Positions 11,188-23,066 of a stretch of DNA of 64,000 bases are shown one piece after another (positions within the stretch are counted from its first letter, which is position 1; each line of letters starts with the position of its first letter). Source of the DNA: Corbicula japonica (lineage: Eukaryota; Mollusca; Bivalvia; Venerida; Cyrenidae); the NCBI GenBank assembly GCA_038501625.1, contig JAZAYU010000002.1, positions 18,528,053-18,592,052 of the forward strand. Reading direction: 5' to 3'. The notes below the pieces were generated by a model. That model saw only the letters and a list, made by a program, of their open reading frames with translations, was not told the DNA's origin and searched no databases. Position numbers and translations under genes: made by a program.

Positions 11188-11309
11188 AGATCATAAAATT
11201 AAAGACCAGTCTCAAATTTCAAACATCTGGTTGGCTTATATGGCGTCTGGCCGCCATTTCAGCCAATCAGATGCTAGAGACTGGCCACCGATCTCAGTTT
11301 TATGATCTT
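11188..11309. mobile_element. Palindromic MITE of family M2 (diverged copy)
   Basis: It opens agatcataaaatt and closes with agttttatgatctt, with the family core gccatttcagccaatcagat in the middle. It lies downstream of the C1q gene at a position empty in the other two units. Confidence 0.75.
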
Positions 11310-11596
11310 GTGTCCCGTCTCACGAATTTCTAATGAGATTCTGAAATAATCTAGTTGTTAAATGCGGATTTGCATGTCTCCTAAAGATAACAGGTTTAAC
11401 AGTGTTTAAAGCTGTTGACCAGTGTTTATCTGACCAATGAGATTATTACAGAAATTTGATACATCAGAATCTTCGATTCTTGCAAAACCATTTTGAAGTA
11501 TTTAATACAGTCCTATAAAACATAACAAAAGTGCTAGTAGAATACATCGACATTATCCGTTTGCGCTCATCTGGGGATGTCCAAACATCACCTCTT

Positions 11597-12027
11597 TTAT
11601 CCATTATCTGTATTAATAAGTACGCCACTAAACATATTCCAGTAATCATTTTGATATGCGTCTATTTTTTGGTAATAATTGTTGGTGCAATTCACGTAGA
11701 GTTGGTCGTTCATGTGTAGGTATGCCGTTGTTGTGACGGATGTACAACTAGTCTCATGAGACTCTGCGTACTGTGAAGCGCTGAAGTATTGGTTTCTGTT
11801 AGGTGAATAGATCTGAAACTTTGCTTCTGATCCATAGATCCTGTAGTCAAAGCATAACTGTACCGAGAACAGATAAATGCCTGAATAAGGTGCGGTGAAG
11901 TAGCCATTGCTTGAGTTATATCCACTGCCATTATTCGTTAAGGTTGTCTTAAACTCAACAATACCGTTGCAGGCCGAGTCATTTTGTGAGGTAGCAATAA
12001 AACCTACCAATTTATCAGAATATGAAT
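11597..12027 (-). CDS. Exon 3: C1q globular domain
   Basis: The acceptor tcctctttttcag (minus strand) precedes 12027. It encodes SYSDKLVGFIATSQ, ACNGIVEF, GYFTAPYSGIYLFSVQLC, SPNRNQYFSASQYAESHETS, TTTAYLHMNDQLYVNC and DYWNMFSGVLINTDNG. It has two more residues around FDYRIYGSEAKF than the plus-strand paralogue. Confidence 0.93.
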
Positions 12028-15000
12028 CTGAAAAAGAGGATATGGAACATAAAATAAACACGAAATAAATGCCACAGAAGTTACGTCAAGCGGCTGTGAT
12101 TTTTTAGAACGTTTTGTTTTATCTTAAGAACTGTGTAAACATATAGCTCAAGTTTTTCTCAACGTAATGTAAATCCATTTGGGCTGAGTTTGATAAATTT
12201 ATCTAAGAATGTGAGGCTAAGGCCGGTATTCCATAGTTCCGTAATGCGTGATCAGTGTCCGTGTTCGTGTCCGCGATTTTTCACTCACCAAAGATATAGT
12301 TGGGTATATTCCATACCTCCGCGTCCGTGTTCGTGTCCGCGACGTGGATATCTTTGGTGAGTGAAAAACCGTGGACATGGACACGGAACCCGCATCACGG
12401 AACTGTGGAATACCGGCCTAATTGTCTACTAAATAGAGTGTATATAAAGGGAATTCCATTAACAACTATGATTAAAGTAACTAACTCGCGGATAAGGCCG
12501 GAATCCTATAGTTCCGTGAACGTGGACCGCGTGTGGGTCCATATCCGCTTCCGCTAATTTTATTTCCGTTAAGATCGGTATTCCATAGTTCCGTGGAACA
12601 CGGATCACGCTTCATGGAACTGTGGAATACCGGCCTACGTGCTATTTCATACTTCTGTCGTTGTGTGCGCGTAAAAGCTAAGTAAGGTTGGTTATAGTTT
12701 TGTGATCCGTGATCCGTGTCCGTGTCCGCGTCCGTGTCCGCGATTTTCCACTCACCAAAGATATCGTTGGGTATATTCCATACCTTCGTGTCCGTTCCAC
12801 GTCGCGGACACGGACACGGAGGTATGGAATATAACCATTGATATCTTTGGTGAGTGAAAAATCGCGGACATGGACGCGGACACGGACGCGGACACGGACA
12901 CGGACACGGAATACGCATCATGGAACTATGAAATACCGGCCTAAGTGTTCTTTTCAGTTTTTTGCGCTTCATAAAATGTATCTGAAATCGATACATAAAT
13001 CACTGCATAATATAGGAGGTGCTATTGCCAATCAAAATATAGATAAAAAATGAAACGGCATGACCAAAGATGGTGGCTACGGGAAATGTATAGATGGCGG
13101 TAACAACATGGAACATACAACCATCCCGTAATAGAGCTGACATTATTTGAGGTGGTTCCCTACTTACTTTAGATTAAATAGAGAAGATTTTGAGAAATGA
13201 ACTTGTTAGCTGCCTTTGAGCGAGGCATATTTCCTCTATAAGGTGCATCCGGGATCTGTCCGTGTACGTGAAAATTCGCTCACTGAGCGAAACGACGCGG
13301 ACACGGACACGGACACGGACGCGGAACGAACATGGAGGTATTGAGTATACACAACGATATCTTTGGTGAGTAAAAAATAGCGGACAAGGAAACGGATCAC
13401 GCATCACGGAACTATGGAATACCGGCTTAACTAATTTGAGTTTTCTATGTTCCTCTCAAGAGTGGAAGCAAGAGTTTTCCAAATATGGTCTGACCACCGA
13501 TTTGGCATGATTTCACCAGTCGGTTTTCGGAATACATCTGTAGTGTTTTACTCCTACTTTCGTCAGGAGCGAACACAATGAGCTATATTTTAGTTTGAGA
13601 AACACTTCATTTGCGCTTTTACAGATACGCTCGGTGTTGTTCGAACTTGAGCATGGAAATATGTCCCTAAATAGACATAAATTGCATTTATTTTATACCC
13701 TATTCATGAAGACATGTCAATGGGCAACACATACACTTGAAATGTTAAAACAAAAACCATATACATCGAACATTATCAACAAAAATACTTGTTCGTAGTA
13801 CATGTAGTTGGTTAAATAGGAATCGAAATAAACTGTGTAATCCTTAAGTTATTAGTCTTCAAAAAGCACCTACCACGTTCAAAAACATGAATGCCTGTTT
13901 TAAAATAATGCCAATATCTGTATCACTTTTTCGGCCCAGGGCATATAAAGCCTGATTTGAAGTAATTTGTTGCCTTAAAAGGCAGGGCCAAACGCGATAT
14001 AAGATTTCAGCAAGAAGCACTGGGTAATGGCAGCAATTTGTACTGTTATTTTTACAGTTGGTCTTTGATATAATTAAGTTTTTAATGAACATGATGAATT
14101 GTTATTAGTCAATTTATTGATTATATTAAATTGTCAATAGGTGATTTGATATTGGGCGTGTTATTTGTCCTCGGGTCATTCTTTTTGGCCCTCGGAATTC
14201 GTACTTACGCCAATACAACTACCCTCGGGCAAAAAAGGGCCAATATCACATCACTTATTTATTAACATACATGTATAGTCTTTATCTTTAACGAAGTGAT
14301 ATTTATATAACAGCCTTTTGTCCCTATAAAATTATGCATTGGTACAACATATACATTCTATAATTATTTATATACATGTAACAGGGGTTCCAAAAGCTGC
14401 TGAATCTCAAAGGTCATTTTCTCCATTATTTAAGGATTCTCTCAATTATAAGCCAAAAATACCCCTAAATTAAGGAAAAATGACCATCTAGCTAAAATCC
14501 TAGGGTCAAAATAAGGCTTTTTGGAAATTTCAAGGGTCAAAGGGTCATCTCCCGGGTCAAATGGAACCTCTGAATGTATAATTATCGATTGTCAAAATGG
14601 AATTTATTTAAGCATAGAGTATTTTCAGTAAACGATTCCAGGCCATTAACGTATCTAATCATCCGAACATTCAATTGTGAGACCATACATTGACACTTCA
14701 AAGTAAACAACAACATTCATCAGAGTTTATGGGTTTTGGCCTGTTATACTTCATGAGTAGTCTGAGAGTTTAACTTACATTTTAAAGCCGCTAGTTCGCT
14801 TGTATGGTTTTTCAACGTTTCTTGTACAGCTGTGTTGAAATCTTGGATGACCTTGTCGGACTTGGTAAGATTTGTAAGTGTTTCCTGAATGGAAGCATTC
14901 TGCGCATGTAAATTGTCGTTTAGTCCTTGTAAGGTATTACTTAGCCCTTGTATAACTTTATCAAATCGAGTTTGGTTATGCATTGTTTCCTGAATGGTTT

Positions 15001-15645
15001 CATTCATCCACTGAACTGTGTTATTCAGTCCTTGAATGACGTTTTCATTAGCGATAAAAGATGTCCCAGTTTCTTGAATGGTTTTATTAAGCAGTCGATT
15101 GTCGTTTTCATATTTAGTTTGTCTTTCGGATAAGCTTTGTATTAGATTTTCAGACTTGAGCTGAAATTAGAAAGTTGCTAAACATTCGGTTAAACAGAAT
15201 ATAGAAATGTAAGCTACTGTTTCTCTGTTGCTGGGGCAAGTAAGAACGGGCTTTATTAAATCAAAACTGCACGTTAATCTGCGAAAATCGGACAAAGTAA
15301 TGTCGCGTTATGATAGCACGTTTACTTGGGTCAAAGTTGGAAATTCTGAAAATCCAGAACTCTTGAAAATTTGTCAATTTATATAGGGAAAATAAAGAAA
15401 ATTAAGCAACTTTTGAATATTTTACTATTATTATAAATGGTCAAATACTAAACGTATAAAGAAATGAAATATATTCGATGAATAAACATTACCTTATAGT
15501 CTTCAAACTCCTTTCTAAGAGTGAGAAGTTGAACCATCATTGCTCGCAGATCATGACCATCACAAGTGAGCTCAGATCGGACCATTGTGTTTTCTATGAT
15601 AATTCCTGTCAACGAAATAACGAAACAGCTACATGCAAACTTCAT
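11597..15645 (-). CDS. Secreted C1q domain-containing protein with coiled-coil stalk, complete
   Basis: Three exons join in frame: 15645-15493 (51 codons, phase 0), 15160-14779 (127 codons plus one base) and 12027-11597 (stop TAA at 11599-11597), giving 321 residues. Exon 1 encodes a signal peptide with a hydrophobic core, then MVQLLTLRKEFEDYK. Exon 2 encodes heptad-like repeats with recurring TIQET and DKVIQ phrases and sequons NKT, NNT, NET, NQT, NAS, NLT and NHT, implying a heavily glycosylated oligomerising stalk. Exon 3 is the C1q head. Proteins of this build (signal, coiled coil, C1q) act as secreted soluble recognition molecules in bivalve innate immunity; the ligand cannot be read from sequence. 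All splice sites fit the consensus (gtaatg, gtaagt, ttcag). This is the only C1q gene here that looks intact from end to end. Confidence 0.9.
12215..13435. mobile_element. Second cluster of M1 foldback MITEs
   Basis: These are copies of the same palindromes as 4196-5200, in inverted orientation and at the equivalent intron position: about 12221-12420, 12490-12640, 12685-12945 and 13230-13432. The 13195-13260 flank (gattaaatagagaag, gaacttgttagctgc) matches 4600-4675 reversed. The cluster is absent from the homologous intron of the third copy (23900-26222). Confidence 0.85.
14140..14255. mobile_element. Small MITE-like inverted repeat
   Basis: The left end ggtgatttgatattgggc mirrors the right end gggccaatatcacatcac, with ctcggg motifs inside. 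It lies in intron 2 of the intact C1q gene. Confidence 0.6.
14779..15160 (-). CDS. Exon 2: coiled-coil stalk
   Basis: The acceptor ctaatttcag precedes 15160 and the donor gtaagt follows 14779. It encodes 127 residues starting LKSENLIQSL, with three degenerate repeats of about 25-35 residues centred on TIQET/DKVIQ. It is 44 or so residues longer than exon 2 of the third copy and four times the plus-strand exon, so the stalk length varies by repeat gain or loss. Confidence 0.9.
15493..15645 (-). CDS. Exon 1: signal peptide and start
   Basis: ATG at 15645-15643. MKFACSCFVISLTGIII forms a basic residue plus hydrophobic core typical of a secretory signal, followed by a polar mature N-terminus with TCDGHD. 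The donor is gtaatg after AAG. The same 51-codon exon is conserved at 26709-26861, which supports this start. Confidence 0.88.
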
Positions 15646-15718
15646 CTTGAATATTCTCTCGTTTAATCGCAGTGAGAATAACTAGTGTGAGAAATCGGTC
15701 TTTGCGAAGCTTACTCAA

Positions 15719-15748
15719 GGTTACTTCCTGATTGTAAAACCAACTGAG
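15719..15748 (-). promoter_or_regulatory. Conserved promoter-proximal block of the C1q gene
   Basis: A block reading tcagttggttttacaatcag on the minus strand, then gaagtaac, lies 75-105 bp upstream of the ATG. It recurs at the same distance upstream of the third copy (26937-26966) with one or two changes, and includes an Ets-like GGAA core. The surrounding duplicated DNA is also conserved, so function is only suggested. No canonical TATA box was seen. Confidence 0.3.
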
Positions 15749-15959
15749 GTCGTGGTTTACAATATGCAATACTTCAGCATCGGCTAGATCGTAACGTTAC
15801 CTCAGTGCAAAAACGGTAAGACTTGTTTTTTTTTGAATGGTATTAATATTGTGTTTGCATTAAGACGACGAGATATCATCTTAACTGCGTATATATTCCC
15901 CTTCGTTTTTACTTTGAACATGACATTGACTTATCATTTCCTTGCTTCATGATCCATTA

Positions 15960-17760
15960 TGAAACTGCTTCAGATAGATATTATAGGAACAAACAAAAGC
16001 AGGAATAAAAAAAGTTGGTTCGCAAAAATCAAGAAAAATCTACCTACAAAAAAGCACAGTCCACAACCCTCCCTCCCCCTTCCCATCAGGCAATGTTTTA
16101 AAAATTCCTGTAGGTCATACGTGAGCGAATAAACATGGCATGCATAAGTATGGTTACTTTAGATGTGTGTACAACCCCAACAAATTCCACATAGAAAGAA
16201 ATCCTCGTAAACGGAATAAAATTAAACAGAGTTCGCGATTTTCAATAGTTGTTTGAGCTCTTCGATTTCAAGCGATCCCATGCCGGTTTTAATTTTCCTT
16301 TGAGATGCTTTACGCCATCATGAAATGGATCATCTTAAGCATCAAATTATGGATTGTTTTATTCTGACCATCTAGCAACATGAAACATTCCATTTGATCG
16401 TATATTCACTTTAAAAGCAATAAAAGTTATGTCAACATTAAAAACAGTTTTGTTCTTTTTATCCAACCATAGACTAAGTTTCAAGAGAATTTCTTAACCC
16501 TATAACATAGAGTTATCAAAGATCAGGTTAAAAACTGAAATTTACAAATCTTTTGACATTGACAGTGTTAAGGTGGTATCATTTGTTATGGAATAGCTGA
16601 AGTGGGTTTGGTGTGTCAGATCCTAATTTTATTGCAGTAATTTTTTTTCTCAGACTTCAAAGCTTCTTTCAGCTTCAAGTATCATTGTGAAGCACATGAA
16701 TGTTTAAAGTCATGCAAAAGTCAAAATATAAGAGAAATATATAGCAATTTCTTACCTTGATTAAAGACTTTCTATGGGAGTCCAAACTTCCTATACTTCC
16801 ACTGTTGTAAACAATTAATGCCAAAGGAAGACAGTCCATCACAAGGTCAACAATGTCTTAGAAGATAATTCATTAAAGAACAGTAGACATGTACAAAAAC
16901 AGCATTCTCCAAGTGACTGTTCAAAAAATCTTACATCCATATTTGTTTACAAGTTTATAAAGTAGGACTTCCCAAAATGCACTTGGTAATTGAAGGTATG
17001 GTGTACAATATAGGACATCACTTTCGAGGTTTCTGTTAACATTCCAGTTAATACTTACTAAATAAAACGTATTTTCTACTAGTTTTAGAAGTGTTTTTGA
17101 AATGTTGGAAGGCTAATAATGACATATTATTAGGTAAATTAAGTAAACAGTCTTATGCATTTTAAAAATACTTCTCACCAATGTTTTAAACCCACCCTCT
17201 AGGTACCAGTTTTACTTGTGACCACATAATGAACATTTATTTATTACAGGACACACTTTTCTACATAGTATTGGTATTGGAATTTTTCATCAATTATAAT
17301 ACATGTTAGTATTTTTAGTCTATATAAACCTAATCGATTTTGCTATAGTCGGATAGAAATAAGGTATTAGAGGGCATTCAAAAACTTTGCAAAAAGTGCT
17401 ACAATTTGTTTTTAAATTGTACAAAAAGCAAAGAAGCTTTGTGATTTTGCAGATTTGGCTATATTGCATAATACTAAATTATTGTACAAATATTATTGCT
17501 ATAATTCATATTTTCATAAAAAAAAATGGCAGTCTCTATGGCAACATCGCTCAACAGAAAGTCTGTTTTCATGGCAAGAAATTACTACCAATTACACTTT
17601 TATTTAGTTTTTGCATGACTTTAAACATTCATATGCTCAGTAAATGAGCCACAAGAACTTTACAAGTCAGACAATAAATGAACATTTATGACATCATGAT
17701 TTCACACACCTATTTCAATTCAGCTCTTTGATATAACCTTAATGAACAGCAAGTATTAAA
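15960..17760. other. Segment present in U1 but not U2; nothing recognised
   Basis: The flanks of this stretch are contiguous in U2 (about 27140-27160). It is therefore either an insertion in U1 or a deletion in U2. Frames are short, and no inverted ends, poly-A tail or protein motif were identified. Confidence 0.45.
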
Positions 17761-17814
17761 AAACTCAGCCAATTTTGAAACAAAGGAAACGTGAATCACG
17801 AACAATAATGAAAA

Positions 17815-18010
17815 GGTGCGTATCAGGAATGGCCACATTCAGAAGACACAGCCTCTACACACAGCCAAGAAGTAGAAAGGAAAAGGAGCATTTGTTCCTA
17901 AAATGATCAATTTTGAAATAGATACCAAAAACTTGTTTAATAATAAATAAAATTGAAACAGTGAAACTGCATGGATACTGCAAGGTAAAACATATTTTCC
18001 ACATGGTGGC
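17815..18010. repeat. Diverged copy of the retroelement 3' tail
   Basis: Tatcaggaatggccacattc and agaagacacagcctctacac resemble 19350-19390 in the tail of the reverse transcriptase element. The U2 counterpart is 27195-27335, so this insertion predates the duplication. Confidence 0.5.
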
Positions 18011-19339
18011 GATTTAAACCAGGCTCTTATATATGACAAACGTAATAATATTCACCAAAGATAAAACTTACAAGTCAAACTCGATCTAGCTAAATGCTGG
18101 GTTACCAGGTTAACTAAAATACCGATTTCTGGCCATTACTTAAAATCAGTTTTTTTTGCGTGTGCAAAATAATTGGTGTGTTAATAATTTGTATGTGACG
18201 AAACAAAAATTTACCCAGTTTTGGGGGGAGACAACAAATATACTTAATATGATATATCTACTTTTGGTACATTTTCAGTGGCACATTACTTCACATTTAT
18301 ACAATCATTATCAAATGTGTGGATTATTAGTATTTTATCATTTTAGTAGCAAAAAAACCCAACAAAATCTGTTATTTAGAAAGAAAGAAATACATTCTCG
18401 TTTAAGACATCATATATAGAATATTTTATGTATACCATTGGTGGTAGGTAATATTACCCGTTGATTCTTTTAGATAGAGAAGGAGGAAGTGTTGATCACA
18501 CCTAAACAAGTGGAGCAAAGCGACTTAAATTTGTAAACACGCATTTAGTTTCTTTGTAGACTTTAAATAATCAAATCTGCACTAGATGTAAAGCTATGCA
18601 CAGAGATATATATAGACTTTCTGAATATATCTGTATTTGTTTAAGGACAATGTTGATTAATTATCAACTAGTTTCGATATAGCACTTTAATATGTATTTC
18701 TGTACTCAAAAGAAAAAAAGAATTTGGTGTTTCACTGATCATGTGTTGTCTGCAAGCAATATGATTAAAAGGGAGCCAATGTTTTATAATATATAAAAAC
18801 ATTTAATTCAAGTTGAATTGCAGTACTACTGTTACAATTACTGTTTAAATTATATGCCACAGTAAATTTTGAAAAGAAACAAAACTGTTGATGAGGTATT
18901 ATCATTCATGAAATATTACTATTACTGTCATAATTGCTTTATTGAGGCTGATAACTCCAAGTTTAAATACAGATAAACATACCAACACAAGTCATTTTGA
19001 AGAGGAATAACTCAAAATCTGATCAGACAGTACATGAAGTTAATAGTTATCATTCTTGATGTCATATATCATTCCTTTCTTTGTGCTGATAATATATTAT
19101 AGGATTTGTGTCAACACTACATTTACTTTCGAAGTTACTAGCCAAGTAAGTTTCATGCTACAAACAAAACTTAAAAGAGATGTAACTTTTTTGTTACAGA
19201 CAACATATTCGAAGTATTGTATTAAAAGAACAATAAGTTTATCAAGAGCTATCATACTTGTCAGAAAAGATTTGTTCATTCAGATTATTTTTTCAAGCAT
19301 TAAGACTATAGAACAAGTACTTAAATTTATAGAAAAGCA

Positions 19340-20850
19340 ACATATGCATATCAGGAATCGCCACACTCAAAAAACACAGCCTCCCCACGCAGCGAAAAAG
19401 AAGAGAGGAAGATAGAGAGAGCGCATGTTTTATATATGTATGTCAATTCAAATAGGACGCCACAAACAATTAATAAACAAGAGAACCTTTGGGGATACCG
19501 CCTTGGAACGGTCAGTGGCAAAACAAATTGCCACTGGGGGTTTAAACCAGGTTCTAGGGTGCACCAACCTCACACTTGCCCCAACAGGTTCTCGTATCAC
19601 AAAACAAGTACAAATTGTCTTGGTGAAATAACTCCAACCCACCCATCAGCTCAACAATGTTGCATGCAAAAGCATACAAACATATAAACATAAGAATTTA
19701 ATAGCATTGCAAAGCCAAAGGGCGGGTACTCAATGATCTTTCCGAGACCAGAGCACCTGGAGTAAAATCAGCAAGAACACGATGACAGGGATAAAAGAAA
19801 CAAATCGAGCTTTTAGGTTCTTTTAAGAAAAGATTTCCCCATAAACTTTCATAAACTCTAACACGCCTGCCACCGTCGTGCAACCAAAGAGGTAAGCATA
19901 ATGATCAACTGTAGATGGGTTAATCACCAGGCCTGCAGAGCGCTGTAAAATATCATGTTGGTAACCTTTCTTTTTAAATTTACAGATGGTTTTTACGAAT
20001 AACCGGGAGAAATTAACATCGCCTTTTATCTTCTTAAGTTTATAAATTAAATCTCCATAAAAAACTGGCTGTGAAATTCCTTGTTGCAATAGTGATTTTA
20101 AACTGCAGCTGTATTTATGAATTAGATCTGGATATCGGCGATAAAACTTGCAAAAGGTTTTCCTTAATTTGTGATACCGATAACCTTGTTTTAAAAGTTT
20201 TTCTGTAATGCAAAGATTACGTTCATTGAAATCATTCACATCGTTGCAAGCTCTTGAAAAGCGAACAAGCTGTGAGATATAAACCCCGTAAGAAGTTGCA
20301 CGAGGAACATCGCCGTCTAGAAAAGGAAAATTTACTATATTAAAATTAAAATCATCTCTTTTATCATAAATTTTAGTAGTGACGTAACCATTTTCGATGG
20401 ATAGATTTAAATCAAGGAAGTTTGCTTGCTTTTCTGAAGTGTTCGCTTTGTTAAGCTGTAGTTCTTTAGGATAAATCTTATTAACCAGTGATGGAAAATG
20501 GTTATTATCTATATTTAATAAATCATCAAGGTACCTCGAGGTGTTGTTAAAAGCTGTAATAATATCATCTTGATGTTCGGTAGAAAGAGATAACATGAAA
20601 TCTCTTTCATAACAGTATAAAAACAGATCAGCAACAAGGGGTGCACAATTAGTACCCATTGGAATGCCTATTACTTGTTTATAAATAGAGGTACCAAATC
20701 TCAAATAAATATTATCCAATAAAAATGTGACCGCCTGGATAAGGTCTTGACAGGTCCATGAAGTATAATTATCATAAGAACCATCTGTAAAGAATGCCCT
20801 ATGTTCATAAGAAATAGTATACACAACAGTAGTATAAGCTGAAGGTCATT
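19340..20850 (-). mobile_element. 5'-truncated Penelope-like retroelement
   Basis: The minus-strand reverse transcriptase frame (20824-19823) is followed by about 480 bp of tail. Parts of that tail recur at 49554-50093 (inverted) and more diverged at 17815, 27195 and 57405. Upstream of the frame an in-frame TGA appears at once and no further reverse transcriptase motifs follow, as expected of 5' truncation. No GIY-YIG endonuclease or LTR was seen. Confidence 0.7.
19823..20824 (-). CDS. Reverse transcriptase fragment (Penelope-like), dead copy
   Basis: A 333-residue open frame. Residues 53-62 read GIPMGTNCAP, the motif-B region of this reverse transcriptase group, and residues 97-101 read RYLDD, holding the catalytic YxDD. 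A later FLDLNLSIENGYVTTKIYDK resembles the motif after the catalytic site where the template-primer grip lies. The N-terminal part with the first catalytic Asp is absent, and the nominal start is a GTG inside the domain, so the copy cannot encode a full enzyme. The long C-terminal part (residues 180-333) has Lys/Arg-rich stretches typical of the thumb. Assignment to the Penelope-like group is from motif style; related EN-minus elements are possible. Confidence 0.75.
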   Translation of the reverse strand: MYTISYEHRAFFTDGSYDNYTSWTCQDLIQAVTFLLDNIYLRFGTSIYKQVIGIPMGTNCAPLVADLFLYCYERDFMLSLSTEHQDDIITAFNNTSRYLDDLLNIDNNHFPSLVNKIYPKELQLNKANTSEKQANFLDLNLSIENGYVTTKIYDKRDDFNFNIVNFPFLDGDVPRATSYGVYISQLVRFSRACNDVNDFNERNLCITEKLLKQGYRYHKLRKTFCKFYRRYPDLIHKYSCSLKSLLQQGISQPVFYGDLIYKLKKIKGDVNFSRLFVKTICKFKKKGYQHDILQRSAGLVINPSTVDHYAYLFGCTTVAGVLEFMKVYGEIFS

Positions 20851-21639
20851 TAATAAGGGGCATAAGTAAAAAAAGATTATCTTGCTGCCATCTTCATGCA
20901 GATGATATATTTATGCTACATTAAAAGCCATAAGAAAGTGCACTTAAACTTAAAAAAAAGAAGTTGTTTATTAAGATTTACCACTTTCATGGTCAAAACT
21001 AGGATTGTTCATTCTACGAATTGTGCTAATAGGGTAAGTACTTTTCAAGTTTTAAGCAACATTAAGTTTCAGGTTTAATCCATTTGAAAACAGCACAACT
21101 CAAAATATGGTCAATCAGAAGATATTATTTTGTTGTAAGAGAATGCTTTGTTCATGCAGATAATATTTATCAAGTAGTGTGCCAAAAGAACCAGCATTTT
21201 TTCAGGTTCTAAGCACCTAAAAGTTTTAGGTACAAGTCATTTGCCTGGGGGCACATGTAAAAAAATATTCAAACAGGAGTTATCATTATTGCTGTCACAG
21301 ATGGCTATCAGTATTTTTAGGCAGATGATATATTTTAACAGGACACATAGTTTCAAGCTATAAGGTGAAATAAAGTTGATTTTAAAGTCATTTGAATGGG
21401 GAATAACTTGAAAAAGGTCAAACATGAATTATCATTCTTTATGACACAAAATCTGCTTTTCTTATACAGGTGATATATGAGTCAACTATAATTTGTCAAC
21501 AAATCTCTGTTTTGTTACTGATGTACCCGTTTTGGTGATTAATCCATACTGATTTTAATTTCAAATCCCCCCAAAACCCTTCAAAATCTCTACTTAAATA
21601 GTCGGTTGTTATTTCAATACAAAGAGATTAGAAATAATC
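20851..21639. other. Diverged dispersed repeats, no gene
   Basis: Short stretches such as gcagatgatatat and aagtttcaggt.taa recur several times here and again at 28560-28900, suggesting an old tandem or dispersed repeat. No coding frame is supported. Confidence 0.4.
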
Positions 21640-23066
21640 ATCACTTTAAATCACTTGTAATAAATTATAATAAAACATGATAACATCTATACATCAAAAC
21701 TTACAGCCACAAAATACGTTTTAGATTTTTTTGTCTTAACGAGAGTATGTCCACCGAACAACGTAGACGGAGATCAACATATATATTTTATGCAGTTGTA
21801 TGTTTCCATTTTCTCATCGTTCAATAAATTCCCCCAAAATATGCTGAGAATGTGTGTGCAAGGGTCTGTGCTTCTTTTTGATAAGGCTATTCCTTTTACA
21901 ATGAATCGAGGTATGTATTTGCTTTTTGCATGCCTATCAAGTAACATTTATTTTAAAAATATATTCATCTACATTCAGTAACCATTTTTTGTTTTAACCA
22001 ATTGTAATGTATTTACACAAAATTCTAATTTTTTACATAATAGTTGTATTTTGTTTTAGTTTTTACAACATGGGGCTCATCAAAGGAAAAGATGTCTTAT
22101 GTCATATTTTTGACATTTTAGTTGTTACAATATTTGGAAAAGAATTACAATTGTGTATTTTCTTTCAAATATAAATCAAAAATACATTGTTATACATCTT
22201 AATGATAGGATTTTACCTGCCAATTGCATGTCGTCTCCTCAACTTTATAATGTCATTTTAACGATTGATGTCAATTGTCCGAAGGTACTTTTCCCCCAAG
22301 ACTTGCCTCATATAACAATCATACATGTTAGTTTTGTCAGTTCTAACATTTTCTGTAATATTGCATCTCAGTAGATCAGCATATTTGTAAATTTAATTTA
22401 CGATCAACTACGTTTTCCTAAAATTATACCATATATGTCATCTCGAAGGATCCAATGGTAGTTCGTACACCGAGATTACATGTATAGGAATTCGATTACA
22501 TGTATATATTTGATGACTCAATCTAATGTTATAATTAACAATAAATCGAAGTTTTGTTTTCTGGTGAAATAAGAAGAAAAAATAACGCATTTATTTTGTT
22601 ACAAACTGATAATAAATATAAAGAACAGATAATCATTGTTTTATACAAAATTAGCATCATAAGCATCATAAAGTCTATTTTACTTACTAGTAAAATCAGG
22701 TTACATTCTTTACCATCAATATACATGTATTAGAAGTTCATAAATGGCTGCAAAATTTAGATTTAAGTACACAAAAAAGACAACAAAATATAAAACAACT
22801 AATACTACTATTATACATGCAATTTTCATACGCAGAATTACAGGATTCCAGACAAAACTACAAAACAAACATCCTATGAGCTTTCCTGCCTCGTTGCTAA
22901 CATATTTTGAATGAGTTTCTGACATATCTAGTTGTTAAATGCTGATTTACATGTCTTCTAGACATCAAGTTTAAATCTTATTTCTCTGATCTCCGTGATT
23001 ATAACAGAAACTCAACTAGCCGATACATCAAAATCGTTTGTACTTGCAACACCATTTCCTAGTTAT

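Larger units (their letters stand above)
8990..18560 (-). repeat. Direct segmental duplication unit U1 (contains the intact C1q gene)
   Basis: Stretches that match U2 in the same order include 9030-9290 with 22200-22430, the 3' flank at 11040-11180 with 22730-22890, all three C1q exons, 15650-15960 with 26870-27140, and 17770-18540 with 27160-27780. About 15960-17760 is present only in U1, by eye. Confidence 0.75.

Noticed and set aside
14392..14573. Possible MITE with aggggttcc and ggaacctct ends
   Set aside because: Only about nine bases pair and no target duplication is seen, which is too little to call.
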